NCBI GenBank assembly: GCA_030145625.1
Contig: JAQYVF010000002.1
Span: 1 to 64,000 of the forward strand
From: Desulfocapsa sp.
Lineage (GTDB): Bacteria > Desulfobacterota > Desulfobulbia > Desulfobulbales > Desulfocapsaceae
DNA length: 64,000 nt
Reading direction: 5' to 3'
Shown here one piece after another: positions 19,622 to 28,552 of the stretch. Each line of letters opens with the position of its first letter. Position 1 is the first letter of the stretch. Under the pieces are notes generated by a model. That model saw nothing but the letters and a program-made list of their open reading frames with translations. It did not search any database and was not told the origin of the DNA. Made by a program: the position numbers and the translations under genes.

Positions 19622-20686
19622 TCAATCAGTCAAAGCATAAAGAAAAGTAACAATATCTTCAATCTCTGCGCTGGTAAGGCCCATATTGCCCACATCAGTA
19701 ATATTGAGATTGTCGCCAACCTCCGGCAGCGGCCAGTCATCTCTGCTGTTGTGAAAAGAAACAATGGCGGTAAGGGTCGGAAAATAACCGTTATGTGAGT
19801 ATGGTGCCGTTAGGGCTACATTACGCAGCGTCGGGATCTTGAATTTTCCATTTTCCGCTGGATCACCTAAAAAACCTCCCAGGCCATTATCAGGAATGGC
19901 ATAGACAGAATCTGGATCAGCCAGGAGGCTTTCGTTCACCGGCACGCCAATATTTTCATAGTGGTAATTGGTAAAAACGGCAGCAGGTGCACCAAAAGCA
20001 GCTTCCGTGGCATGGCAATTGCCACAAAAGTTCTCGACCAGCACCAAGCCACGACGCTCCTGCGCATTGAGGTTACCCTTGTCATAGCGTGAGCTAAAGG
20101 CTGTGACTTCTGAGGAACGTTCATAAGCAGCGATGGCCCTGCCTATATTATCATAAGCGATATTGGCATCAACAAAGGCATCCGGCCCGAAGAGTTTAAG
20201 GAACTGCGAAGCATAATTTGCCGCAGCAACCCGATCCACCACAGCTTCTACACTGGGCATATTCATCTCCACCGGATTAAGTGGCGGGCCTTGGGCCTGT
20301 TCAGCCAGAGGGTCACCAAGAACATCACCAGTTTTCCGACCATCCCAGAACATTCCCCCTTGGTAGGTACCATATTCATCCAAACCGAAGATGGGGCTGT
20401 AACCAGCGTAAGCAGATGTTGGTGCGTTACGACCACCTTTAGAAACACCGTCATCCCCTAAAGAAACCATAGTACGATAAGGGTCCCGGCTATTAGTAGG
20501 ATCAACAAAACCGTAATTTTGATGATGGCAGGTGGCGCAAGACTGACTACTGGTCAGTGACAAATTCTTATCCATATAAAGGTGACGACCAAGCTGTTCC
20601 ATGTCGGAAAGAGATGAAGCTGCCAGAGCAGCTCCACCGACAAGTGTTGCGCTGCACAATGCTGTCATAAATAACGTTTTATTCAT
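19622..20686 (-). CDS. Di-haem cytochrome c peroxidase / MauG-family protein
   Basis: A 354-residue periplasmic protein. The signal peptide (MNKTLFMTALCSATLVGGAALA) is cleaved near residue 22. There are two c-type haem motifs, SCATCHHQNYGF (about residue 50) and CGNCHATEAAF (about 220). The GAPTSAYAGYSP, FKIPTLRNVALTAPYSHNG and FLYAL segments are typical of the CCP/MauG family, which reduces hydrogen peroxide or oxidises protein residues. The ATG at 20686 is chosen over an upstream start at 20716 because CAAAGGAGGA lies just before it and the signal peptide then starts correctly. It appears monocistronic. A Fur-like sequence lies about 210 bp upstream, so iron or peroxide control is possible. 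Confidence 0.9.
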   Translation of the reverse strand: MNKTLFMTALCSATLVGGAALAASSLSDMEQLGRHLYMDKNLSLTSSQSCATCHHQNYGFVDPTNSRDPYRTMVSLGDDGVSKGGRNAPTSAYAGYSPIFGLDEYGTYQGGMFWDGRKTGDVLGDPLAEQAQGPPLNPVEMNMPSVEAVVDRVAAANYASQFLKLFGPDAFVDANIAYDNIGRAIAAYERSSEVTAFSSRYDKGNLNAQERRGLVLVENFCGNCHATEAAFGAPAAVFTNYHYENIGVPVNESLLADPDSVYAIPDNGLGGFLGDPAENGKFKIPTLRNVALTAPYSHNGYFPTLTAIVSFHNSRDDWPLPEVGDNLNITDVGNMGLTSAEIEDIVTFLYALTD

Positions 20687-20716
20687 TGATTCCTCCTTTG
20701 AATGGGTAAGATGCAA

Positions 20717-21182
20717 CTGATGAATTTCATATTCTGACCAACAGCTAATGATGTTGGTTTACTAGAAACCTCCTTTCGTTATAGGTTCATGAAAAAAACT
20801 TCATAAAATAACTCTACGGATACTCTGAAAAAAATATCCTCATATAAATAACGGACAACTCTAAATTTGGTTACAAATGAAATAAAAAATGAGGATAATG
20901 AGAATCAACAATAAAAAAAATGGCGGAACTCCTCACTGACAATAGGGAGAGAGCATATTCGATGTTCTGGATTATACTAAAGAAGTGACGCAGGCTTCAT
21001 ACCGACCACTGCAAGTCCATAAGGAACGGTGGAAAATTGCTTAACGCCGTACGATAAAAAGGATAGTCAAAAAACAAGAAATAGCGTATTTTCTCGTCAG
21101 TTTTGATAGAAATAGATGTATAGAGCTAATAGACTTCTTCCATAGGCAGAATAGCCAACGCCTCACATTTTACAGGTGAATC
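20717..21182. other. Divergent intergenic region, AT-rich
   Basis: About 465 bp between the divergent peroxidase and lipoprotein genes. No credible coding frame. It should hold both promoters and contains a Fur-box-like sequence. Confidence 0.5.
20894..20912. promoter_or_regulatory. Possible Fur-box-like site
   Basis: GATAATGAGAATCAACAAT matches the classical 19-bp Fur consensus at 14 of 19 positions by eye. AT-rich context makes chance matches likely. Confidence 0.25.
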
Positions 21183-21683
21183 ATGCAAAAGACACATTTT
21201 TTTTCACTCCTGCTCGTCACGACTCTCCTTACCGGTTGCTGGTCAAGTTCAGCAACATATGAAGGCATCACATTTCCAAAAACCACAAACAGCAGAGTAA
21301 CCTTCCAGGAAGAAGGGGTCCCGTCTGATTGTTCCGCCTTTGCCCATGTCATGATGAACAGCAAGCTGCAGTCAACCGGGAAAGATATTGCTTCTGCCAT
21401 GCACAAAGAAGCAGAAGACAAAGGTGCCAATCTCATCCTTGTCGGGATCTCCCGGGAAATGCCGGACGAAGATTTAGAGGAAAATCGGTTTGATTACTAT
21501 GGCCCCGAGTACGCCTACTCGTTTGAAAGGACCTGGCTGGGGTGGAAATTCGGTTTTGATGAATGGGATGAAGCGGGCTCCCTTACAGGCTTAGGGATAG
21601 ATTCTTGGGGTAACGGGGATATTACATACGACAACAGCTTGATTATTCAGGCCGTTTTTCTGCACTGTGGACAAGACCTGTAA
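21183..21683 (+). CDS. Lipoprotein of unknown function
   Basis: A 166-residue predicted lipoprotein with signal peptide and lipobox LLTGC (Cys near residue 19). The mature protein has a QEEGVPSDCSAFAHVMM segment, a helix ending HKEAEDKGANLILVGISREM, and an aromatic, acidic C-terminal half. The KGANLI(L)VG element recalls small stress-type lipoproteins of the DUF4156/YdgH kind, but this is only a resemblance. Two further cysteines, in the PSDCSAF and LHCGQDL segments, could form a disulfide. The ribosome-binding site is weak (AGGTGA). The gene is monocistronic and convergent with the Hpt gene. Confidence 0.75.
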   Translation: MQKTHFFSLLLVTTLLTGCWSSSATYEGITFPKTTNSRVTFQEEGVPSDCSAFAHVMMNSKLQSTGKDIASAMHKEAEDKGANLILVGISREMPDEDLEENRFDYYGPEYAYSFERTWLGWKFGFDEWDEAGSLTGLGIDSWGNGDITYDNSLIIQAVFLHCGQDL

Positions 21684-21703
21684 CACTTCTCAACTTCGAA
21701 CCG

Positions 21704-22075
21704 TTACAGGTTGTCTGTTTTCCACTGGTCCAACTCGGCAAAGGCCTGTTGCAACTCAGGCAGACGCTCTTTAAGATGCTCAAGCTCACCGTCATGGGCC
21801 AAGCGTTCAAACTCCAAGGCAATATTGGAAATATGCCAGGAAAAAACAGTGGCCGCAGCACCTTTCATTGCATGACAGACGCCCTGCAGATACTCAATGT
21901 CTCCTGTTTGCAGCCCCTTCTCCAGGGAAGAGGTCCATCTGGGGGCACTTTTCTGAAGCAGATGATCCAGTAACTCTACAACGATATCAAGACGTCCGTG
22001 ACAGTTTGTTTTAAGCCGCTCCAGATCAACAATGATATCCGGCCGATTGCCAATCTCAGTTTTTGTTATAACCAT
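21704..22075 (-). CDS. Histidine phosphotransfer (Hpt) domain protein
   Basis: A 123-residue stand-alone Hpt protein. The predicted four-helix bundle carries CHAMKGAAATVFSWHIS with the phospho-accepting His in HxxKG near residue 69. Such proteins shuttle phosphoryl groups between receiver domains. The cognate kinase is not adjacent; the hybrid kinase at 13.6-16.4 kb already has its own Hpt. The start follows weak ribosome-binding signals in a T-rich stretch on the plus strand. Confidence 0.8.
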   Translation of the reverse strand: MVITKTEIGNRPDIIVDLERLKTNCHGRLDIVVELLDHLLQKSAPRWTSSLEKGLQTGDIEYLQGVCHAMKGAAATVFSWHISNIALEFERLAHDGELEHLKERLPELQQAFAELDQWKTDNL

Positions 22076-22225
22076 TCTTTTATCTTCTTTTTTTCAACTC
22101 CAGTCACACCCCGTACCCTGCCACAGGAATCATCTTCTACACCAGTGACCTAACACACGGCAAGCCTAACAGCTTGACCCTGAAAAAAAAAGAAAAATCG
22201 GATAGTCACACCCTGTGTCATACCA

Positions 22226-22552
22226 TCACCTATGACAGGTTTTGCAGGATTTTCCCTTTGGAACCTTCATCTCCACATGGCAGGGCCAGCAAAATTTCTT
22301 ATGAAAATCATTGGAACTACTGGTCAGCTTTACAATATCAACAACAAGCGGCCCCCCACCCTTGACATCCTTGTGACACTTAGCACATTCCACCTTTTCC
22401 TGATGTTTGTGATGGGGAAAAATCACCGCACTCTTTTTTCCCTCTACCTTGTAAGCGGCCTTGAGATCCACCGTTTCAGGTCCATTTCCTGCCAAAGCCC
22501 AGGAAGCAGTAAAAACAGAAACAAGACAAGCAGCCCAAAAAAACTTTCCCAT
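22226..22552 (-). CDS. Tri-haem cytochrome c7 / class III cytochrome c
   Basis: A 108-residue periplasmic protein with signal peptide (MGKFFWAACLVSVFTASWALA) and three CxxCH motifs: CAKCH, CWPCH and CKTCH. FPHHKHQ supplies distal-ligand histidines. Three haems in about 87 mature residues fit the cytochrome c7 family (PpcA-like or CctA-like), low-potential periplasmic electron carriers in Desulfobacterota. It lies alone, about 160 bp downstream of the AAA ATPase end, same strand. Upstream it has an AGGAGTTTC ribosome-binding site. Confidence 0.9.
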   Translation of the reverse strand: MGKFFWAACLVSVFTASWALAGNGPETVDLKAAYKVEGKKSAVIFPHHKHQEKVECAKCHKDVKGGGPLVVDIVKLTSSSNDFHKKFCWPCHVEMKVPKGKSCKTCHR

Positions 22553-22714
22553 ACTGAAACTCCTCTATAACTCTTTCATATTCTTCTGATATAAACACCA
22601 TTAATGGAGCAATATACTTTTCTCAGCAACCAAATTAACACCTGCATAGCGACTACAACTAACAGACCTCAAATGACCTCAGTTAACCGTCCACATGAAG
22701 AGATTAGCCTCTTT

Positions 22715-24976
22715 CTACCATACGGCACGCATACCCTGAACTTTTCGTAGTTGATCTATCCTTCTCTCCAGCTCAGTCCGCCACTCGGCATGAATTCTGG
22801 CAGCAGAAGGGGCTATGAGCTCGGGAAGTCCGTAAACCAGGCGATCCGAAGCGCGACTGGCCTCAATCACCGCCTCAATGGAACGCGCCCCAAACTTATA
22901 ACGTCCTAACAGAAGACGTAATAAAAGCCCAGAAGTCTTTCTTGCCGCTTTCTTCCAGTGGGTATCCATCTGATGGGCAATGATAAATGCCCGTTTAAGT
23001 AAGATCCTTCTGAGTTCATCCAGATCATCACTATTAGCTGAATCACGAAGTAAAATGTCAGGAAGATCAATACCGTCAATATCAAGAACCACCCTGAGAC
23101 GACTCATGAAATCAGGAATCTTCAAGGTCTTCATCATAGCCAGGGATTCTTTATCTGCAGGATCCAGCAGTTCCTCCATACCGGACCAGCTTGCCTTGAC
23201 CCCACCGGCAAAGACAAAGATTGCCCGCCCGATAAAATGTGGAATACCGTTTACATAGGTAACGCCATCCTGCATTGAGGGAAGGAAGTAACGTAAGTAA
23301 CCGAATTCATTGTCATCATAGCGACAATCAAACTCATCCCAAAAGACAATGGGGACCTTGCCCATGGCCACTGAGGCACGTACCGGCTCGATGGCGGAAT
23401 TGATCTCATCGGGGGAGGCAAACTGACTCATGTTAAATTCAAAAAAATCAAAAGGACTGCCCTCGTACTTTTTAGAGATAACATTGGCCACCTCTTTAAC
23501 TGCAAAAGACTTCCCAGAGCCTGGGGGACCAAAAACACCAAGACAGAGCGGCCGCAGGACACTTTCCTTGGAGACGTAGGAATCCATGACATTCTGGAGA
23601 GTAATCACCGGATCGATTTCCGCCGGATCCGTCGTCCGCAGATTCCCTACCTGAAAAATAGGCAGATCATTGAAACCACTTTTACGATTCACCTCTTCTT
23701 TTAAATTATGCAGGACTGAGACAATCTCATCCATATACCCATACGAGTTACCAAGGGCGGGGTTAACCATGGCTGGCGATGGCTTGCGGAAATAAAAAAA
23801 CCGGCGCAGGGCGTGCTTCTTTTCATTGGACCAGATCTGACTGGAAACCAGCTCAAGGATGGCTTCAAAATCGGCTGACAGAGGGGGAAGCTCAAAAAAA
23901 CTGGGGTCAGGTCCATTATCTACAAAAGAACAGGCATATCCCCCGGGAAAGCTCTTGGCGAAATCCAAATTAGGAAACTCCAGTGTGTCCCTAAAATAAT
24001 ACCCATGACGATACAAGCTGTCCCAGTTATTCAAGATCCGCATTGAAAAATCGTAGAAATAGTTCCTGGCAAAGATAAATTTACCGAAACGCAGGGAATC
24101 CAATGCCAGCATGGCCGGGGCCAAGGTGTCGTAACAGGGGACTGAACCGCGCTGTCGCGGGGAACTCTTCTCCGGCAGACACCCCTTACGATGGCGAAAA
24201 AAAGTTGCCTCGGGACCGATATAAAGGATACCATGGGGAAACATCTCCACCACGATATGACAGCGAAAACACCCTTTCCTGGTGTCCCAAAGACCTACTT
24301 CATCTGTTCTGAGCGCTCGCAGACACATGGCGACAATGGTCTCCCAGTTGACAGAGCAATCCATTTCCATACGGGTGGTCTCAAGATCTGAAAGCCGGCA
24401 AAAGAGAACAAAGCGATCCCCCAGAGATTTTGCCCACTTTTCCCAATGAGCAACACTGATTCCCATGGCAATGGCCCAGAGCCCTGGATTACGATCAAGG
24501 TCCTCCTGACTGAGCTCCGGAGGATGTCCGGAATCATCCACCACCACCAGACCAGTATTATTGGTGAATATTTCCCTGTTGGAATCATTGACCACAAAGG
24601 CCTCCGCCGAGCTGGAGCGACCACCGGCCGGTAGATACTGATTGACCATGAACCATCCATGATCTTCCCGCTCCACCTGAGTATTCCGATATTTTTTAAA
24701 GATCTGAAAAATATCTTTCTGTTCTCCATAGGTCACGGAATGTATTCTGGGTGACAGATCCGACTCTGCAACATAGGCGGCCAACCAGGTCAGCAACTGC
24801 TCAAGTCTGCCATACTCCACGGAGACATCACCGGCCATGAGTTCAATATGGTCACCGGGGTTGTATCCGTAGGCCGGCAGATTCCCTTCTTCCAGCAGAC
24901 TGACCTGCTTAATCGGCAAGTTTCGTATTTTGACCTTGGATCCCAAGAGCGTTATTTTTTGTTCATTTTCAGACAT
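22715..24976 (-). CDS. Large AAA-type ATPase with uncharacterised N-terminal region
   Basis: A 753-residue protein. The AAA core has Walker A FGPPGSGKSFAVKEVA near residue 485 and Walker B VPIVFWDEFD near 544; a conserved FDFFEFNMSQF segment and an arginine-bearing PDFMSRLRVVLDI region follow. The 480-residue N terminus contains a pattern (VNDSNREIF, NWETIVAMCLRALRT, RCHIVVEMFPHG) that recalls the PfkB-kinase-like portion of RyR-domain-associated bacterial proteins; this is from memory and uncertain. The start at 24976 (MSENEQKI) is preferred to 25060 because the longer form adds a non-conserved segment, but both ribosome-binding sites are poor. No partner gene is apparent. Confidence 0.75.
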   Translation of the reverse strand: MSENEQKITLLGSKVKIRNLPIKQVSLLEEGNLPAYGYNPGDHIELMAGDVSVEYGRLEQLLTWLAAYVAESDLSPRIHSVTYGEQKDIFQIFKKYRNTQVEREDHGWFMVNQYLPAGGRSSSAEAFVVNDSNREIFTNNTGLVVVDDSGHPPELSQEDLDRNPGLWAIAMGISVAHWEKWAKSLGDRFVLFCRLSDLETTRMEMDCSVNWETIVAMCLRALRTDEVGLWDTRKGCFRCHIVVEMFPHGILYIGPEATFFRHRKGCLPEKSSPRQRGSVPCYDTLAPAMLALDSLRFGKFIFARNYFYDFSMRILNNWDSLYRHGYYFRDTLEFPNLDFAKSFPGGYACSFVDNGPDPSFFELPPLSADFEAILELVSSQIWSNEKKHALRRFFYFRKPSPAMVNPALGNSYGYMDEIVSVLHNLKEEVNRKSGFNDLPIFQVGNLRTTDPAEIDPVITLQNVMDSYVSKESVLRPLCLGVFGPPGSGKSFAVKEVANVISKKYEGSPFDFFEFNMSQFASPDEINSAIEPVRASVAMGKVPIVFWDEFDCRYDDNEFGYLRYFLPSMQDGVTYVNGIPHFIGRAIFVFAGGVKASWSGMEELLDPADKESLAMMKTLKIPDFMSRLRVVLDIDGIDLPDILLRDSANSDDLDELRRILLKRAFIIAHQMDTHWKKAARKTSGLLLRLLLGRYKFGARSIEAVIEASRASDRLVYGLPELIAPSAARIHAEWRTELERRIDQLRKVQGMRAVW

Positions 24977-25064
24977 GGTCTTTCTCACATTGACAGGAGT
25001 AAAGGGAGGGAGGTAACTTAACCACAGATAGCCAACAGAACTCACCCAAACTATAGGCACAAAC

Positions 25065-25096
25065 GAACTATGGGAGGCCGCAGCCTCCCATAGTTC
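25065..25096 (-). terminator. Perfect 14-bp inverted repeat, probable terminator of the cyd operon
   Basis: GAACTATGGGAGGC (25065-25078) and GCCTCCCATAGTTC (25083-25096) with a 4-nt loop. On the minus strand it follows the small CydX-like ORF by about 50 nt and is followed by GTTTGTG, a weak T tract. Confidence 0.65.
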
Positions 25097-25147
25097 ATTG
25101 AAGAAATGATCTTCTCCACAAAAAAGAGGCGGTCAAGTTAATAGCTA

Positions 25148-25240
25148 TTATAACAGACCTGATTTATCCAGGGCAATAACGGCACCCTTATAGGATACGA
25201 CAATAACGGCCACATAGCCGAGCAACAACAGAGTAGTCAT
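25148..25240 (-). CDS. Candidate CydX-like single-helix subunit (30 aa)
   Basis: A 30-codon ORF starting at ATG 25240 with an ideal AAGGAG ribosome-binding site 6 bp upstream and ending in TAA at 25148-25150. The peptide begins MTTLLLLGYVAVIVVSYKGA: one strongly hydrophobic helix followed by a lysine/aspartate-bearing tail. It lies directly downstream of cydB, where CydX/CydS-type small subunits of bd oxidases occur, and before the operon terminator. Sequence identity to E. coli CydX is not obvious. The call rests on position, ribosome-binding site and hydrophobicity. Confidence 0.6.
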   Translation of the reverse strand: MTTLLLLGYVAVIVVSYKGAVIALDKSGLL

Positions 25241-25327
25241 GGGTTCTCCTTCTTGAATATTCCCGCTTACCGGGGAAATGTTACCGGCCCTGCAAAGGAA
25301 CCGGCAACATCCATCTTTTATGAGTTC

Positions 25328-26476
25328 TTAATACGCCTCGCTGTCCATGGCCTCCTGACTTGTCAGCTTCTTTGAATCCATCTGTTTCCAGACATAAGCA
25401 ACATAGGCAAGAACAAATGGTATTGCCAGGGCGACATAGGTCATGGTAGCCAGGGTATAGTGACTTGATGACGCATTATAGATAGTCAAACTGGATTGCA
25501 AATCAAATTTTGAGGGATAAAATGATGTGGAGTTAAAGGCCGGGAGGCAGAGCACACACAACCCCACCAACACAGTGCCAAGTCCGGCAGGCCAGATTCC
25601 TTTGGTACTGCCTTTAAAGGCGCCTCCCATCACACCAAGAATCACCAGCCCAAGACCACCCAAAAGCATAACAAGGAGATGGGGCAGAGCCAGCAGATTG
25701 AAAAAATATTTAAAAGAGACCTTGGAAACCACGCCACTCTCATCCACATGGAATCCCTTCATCAGCAAGATAGCTCCTACCACGTAAAGGAGAAAGGGAA
25801 GAGAACAGAGAAAATTAGTCCACACCGCCTTTCGCAGTCGTGTCTCCATGGCGGCCACAGAACCTAGCTCGATATTGTTGAGCAGGTAAAGAGCACCAAG
25901 GACCCTGGCATTAAAGACCAGAAAGAGTCCCATGGACAGATTAAACAGAGAAAAAGCTGCCTCAAGCCCGCGGAGATTAACCCCACCCAAGGTATACTGC
26001 CAGGTCACCTGGTTATAGTCATTGAGTGAAAAATTAGATCCTGTGTAAAAGGTTCCGACGGCAGCACCAATAAGGAGGACCCCCACCGAGCCGTTAATAA
26101 AGAGGAACAGTTCATACACCTTTGCCCCCAAAACATTAGCCGGTTTTGTCCGATACTCAAAACTCACGGCCTGGATGATAAAAGTAAATAGGATCAGCAT
26201 CCACACCCAGTAGGCCCCACCGAAACTGGTGGAATAAAACTTGGGAAAAGAGGCAAAAAGGGCCCCGCCAAAAAGGACCAGGGTGGTAAAAGTCAATTCC
26301 CATTTCCGCCCCAACGAGTTGACAACCAGGGCGTTTTCCGTCTCTGTTTTTGCCACCTGCCAGAGAAGCGTATTGCCCCCCTGGACAAACGTAAGAAAGA
26401 GGAACAATGCACCAACAACGGAGCAGAGCACCCACCAGAGTTGCTGCAGGGTTACATAATCAAGATTCGCTATCAT
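25328..26476 (-). CDS. cydB: Cytochrome bd quinol oxidase subunit II
   Basis: A 382-residue integral membrane protein with about eight to nine transmembrane helices. It starts LDYVTLQQLWWVLCSVVGALFLFLTFVQGG, the typical CydB helix 1, and the C-terminal half has YVALAIPFVLAYVAYVWKQMD. CydB pairs with CydA to form the oxygen-reducing terminal oxidase, which reduces O2 with quinol. It starts three bases after cydA. In an anaerobe the enzyme is generally for oxygen detoxification and microaerobic respiration. Confidence 0.95.
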   Translation of the reverse strand: MIANLDYVTLQQLWWVLCSVVGALFLFLTFVQGGNTLLWQVAKTETENALVVNSLGRKWELTFTTLVLFGGALFASFPKFYSTSFGGAYWVWMLILFTFIIQAVSFEYRTKPANVLGAKVYELFLFINGSVGVLLIGAAVGTFYTGSNFSLNDYNQVTWQYTLGGVNLRGLEAAFSLFNLSMGLFLVFNARVLGALYLLNNIELGSVAAMETRLRKAVWTNFLCSLPFLLYVVGAILLMKGFHVDESGVVSKVSFKYFFNLLALPHLLVMLLGGLGLVILGVMGGAFKGSTKGIWPAGLGTVLVGLCVLCLPAFNSTSFYPSKFDLQSSLTIYNASSSHYTLATMTYVALAIPFVLAYVAYVWKQMDSKKLTSQEAMDSEAY

Positions 26477-26478
26477 TT

Positions 26479-28011
26479 TCAGTGGCCCTCCGGTCCGATG
26501 GAAATCTGTTTCAACATGATAGATATTTCAGCAATAAGGAGCAGGGTAAAGACCGCTACAAACATGAAAAAGGTGACCTGCACAGAGGTCGTGGAAAGGT
26601 TCGTCGTTGCCACCTTTACCGGCATTAAACCCTGAATCGCCCAAGGCTGACGACCAACTTCGGCCACAACCCACCCTGACTGCTGAGCCAGAAACCCGAG
26701 GAGACCTGAGATAAGGCCAATGGGCAACAGCCAGCGTTTCTCGGTAAGCGTCCCTTTCAATGCATAGAAAAGAAAAGCAGCAAAGATAACAGGAAAAAGA
26801 GAGCCGAGAACAACCATAATATGAAAGGCATTAAAGACTATCGGCACAGACGGTACAGCCTCCTCCGGGGTAGAGAGGTAGCCGTAACCGAGATAATCCT
26901 TGTTGACATCAAAACGGGTCAGGGCCTCTGCCGCTCCCACATCATTTTTTTCCTTCTTCGCCTTTTTATATGAGGCCAGATCGGCCAGGGCCAGTTGCCC
27001 CTTCTTCATCATGGCATTGACCCCCATGACATTCTCATCCTTGTTGCCGTAGACCAGATCATCGACACCCGGCACAAAGGAGCCAGGCTTTCGATTGGCC
27101 AACAGGGAGAGGAGTTCAGGAATCTTGACCTCGAAAAGGAAGGCATCCTGATCATCCCCCGGTTTCTTTGCCGAGTTAAGAATACCCATGGCCACCAGTC
27201 CAGCTCCTTTCTCACCCTTGTAGAGACCTTCCATGGCTGCAAGTTTCATGGGCTGTTGCTGCGCGACTTCAAAAGCGGCCTCATCCCCTGTAAAAGCGAC
27301 AAAGACAGAAGAAATCAAACCAAAGACCGAGGCCACAATGATCGATTTTTTGGCCATCTCGATATGTCTTCCTTTCAGCAGGTACCAGGAGGAGATAGTA
27401 AGCACAAAGAGCGAGGCGAAAAGAAAACCGGAAGATGAGGTGTGGGTAAATTTATATACGGCAACGGGATTAAAGATCACCGCCGCAAAATTCTCCATCT
27501 CAAAACGTACGGTCTCAGGATTAAAGGCCATGCCCACAGGATTCTGCATCCAGCCATTTGCCACCAGGATCCAGACCGCTGAAAGGTTGGAGCCGATAGC
27601 CACCATCCAGGTGGAAAAGCAGTGAAATCCTTTGGACACCCTGTCCCATCCAAAAAACATTACGGCAAAAAAAGTTGCCTCCAAAAAAAAGGCAAAGATT
27701 CCTTCAATGGCCAGCGGGGCACCAAAGATATCACCCACCATCCAGGAATAATTGGACCAGTTGGTCCCAAATTGAAATTCCAGGATAATACCGGTGGCAA
27801 CGCCAATGGCGAAGTTAATACCGAAAAGTGTCATCCAAAATCGAGTAATACTCTTCCACTGCTCATTTCCCGTCTTAATATAGATGGTCTCAAAAAAGGC
27901 ACAGAGAAATGACAGCCCCAGGGTTAACGGCACGAAAATCCAGTGATACATAGCCGTGAGCGCGAATTGCGCCCTGGACCAGTTCACCAGACTAAAGTCC
28001 ACATCAATCAT
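26479..28011 (-). CDS. cydA: Cytochrome bd quinol oxidase subunit I
   Basis: A 510-residue membrane protein that holds haems b558, b595 and d and the quinol-oxidising loop. It opens NWSRAQFALTAMYHWIFVPLTLG (His ligand in helix 1). It has the GTNWSNYSWMVGDIFGAPLAIEG and FFLEATFFAVMFFGWDRV segments and the GWVVAEVGRQPWAIQGLM motif after the Q loop. The start is ATG 28011 (MIDVDFS) with a CCAAGGAGG ribosome-binding site; the longer frame from 28092 adds a non-conserved leader. Length is normal for the family (about 520). Confidence 0.96.
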   Translation of the reverse strand: MIDVDFSLVNWSRAQFALTAMYHWIFVPLTLGLSFLCAFFETIYIKTGNEQWKSITRFWMTLFGINFAIGVATGIILEFQFGTNWSNYSWMVGDIFGAPLAIEGIFAFFLEATFFAVMFFGWDRVSKGFHCFSTWMVAIGSNLSAVWILVANGWMQNPVGMAFNPETVRFEMENFAAVIFNPVAVYKFTHTSSSGFLFASLFVLTISSWYLLKGRHIEMAKKSIIVASVFGLISSVFVAFTGDEAAFEVAQQQPMKLAAMEGLYKGEKGAGLVAMGILNSAKKPGDDQDAFLFEVKIPELLSLLANRKPGSFVPGVDDLVYGNKDENVMGVNAMMKKGQLALADLASYKKAKKEKNDVGAAEALTRFDVNKDYLGYGYLSTPEEAVPSVPIVFNAFHIMVVLGSLFPVIFAAFLFYALKGTLTEKRWLLPIGLISGLLGFLAQQSGWVVAEVGRQPWAIQGLMPVKVATTNLSTTSVQVTFFMFVAVFTLLLIAEISIMLKQISIGPEGH

Positions 28012-28092
28012 TTTTTCCTCCTTGGATTGGTTAGTGTCTGTCCGGAAACGAGAAGTGTATTCGAGATCAGGTAGCGAGTTGATCCCTCGCAA

Positions 28093-28154
28093 ACCTTGAA
28101 AATTATCGTTCCCGGATTGGCATTAGGGTACCTTGAAAAATTAGAATTCTCGTT
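28093..28154. repeat. Imperfect direct repeat upstream of cydA
   Basis: ACCTTGAAAATTATCGTT (28093-28110) recurs as ACCTTGAAAAATTAGAATTCTCGTT (28130-28154) in the gap between cydA and the DUF4492 gene. It could be a regulator site or a duplication; no T tract follows. Confidence 0.4.
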
Positions 28155-28267
28155 CAAAATCGAGGCATGAGAGAAATTTTACCACAGTCATATATTTGAT
28201 ATTCCGAGGATAAAATTTTTCTCATAACGAAGAGTTTGGGCAAAAAGGCAATTTTGCAAGGTGGCCA

Positions 28268-28495
28268 TTAGTTGTTCCGGTCTGCCTGTCTGGTTATCTG
28301 CTCCATAACATGATCAGCCCGTTGTTCATCTGTTAGGAAATTGGTATTAAGATAATTGGGAAAAAAGAAAAGTTTGAGCACCGCAAACATCACCACCAGC
28401 TTAAGCAGAATAATTTTCCACAGGGTCTTTCCCAGGGTCATCCGTCTAAAACCGTCGCGGTAAAAGGCATAAACTCTGCCAGACGCCTCTAACAT
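28268..28495 (-). CDS. DUF4492 family bd-oxidase-associated small membrane protein
   Basis: 75 residues with one transmembrane helix (WKIILLKLVVMFAVLKLFFF) after the conserved RVYAFYRDGFRRMTLGKTL. This matches the DUF4492 family, which is repeatedly encoded just upstream of cydAB in Bacteroidota, Campylobacterota and Desulfobacterota. Probably an accessory or assembly subunit of the bd oxidase. The start at 28495 (MLEASG) is chosen for its AAGGAGGGG ribosome-binding site; the longer frame from 28522 overlaps that site. About 255 bp separate it from cydA. Confidence 0.85.
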   Translation of the reverse strand: MLEASGRVYAFYRDGFRRMTLGKTLWKIILLKLVVMFAVLKLFFFPNYLNTNFLTDEQRADHVMEQITRQADRNN

Positions 28496-28552
28496 ATTTT
28501 CCCCTCCTTCTTTCTCAGACAATTTCTACCCCTGCGACAAATAAGAGTTATT

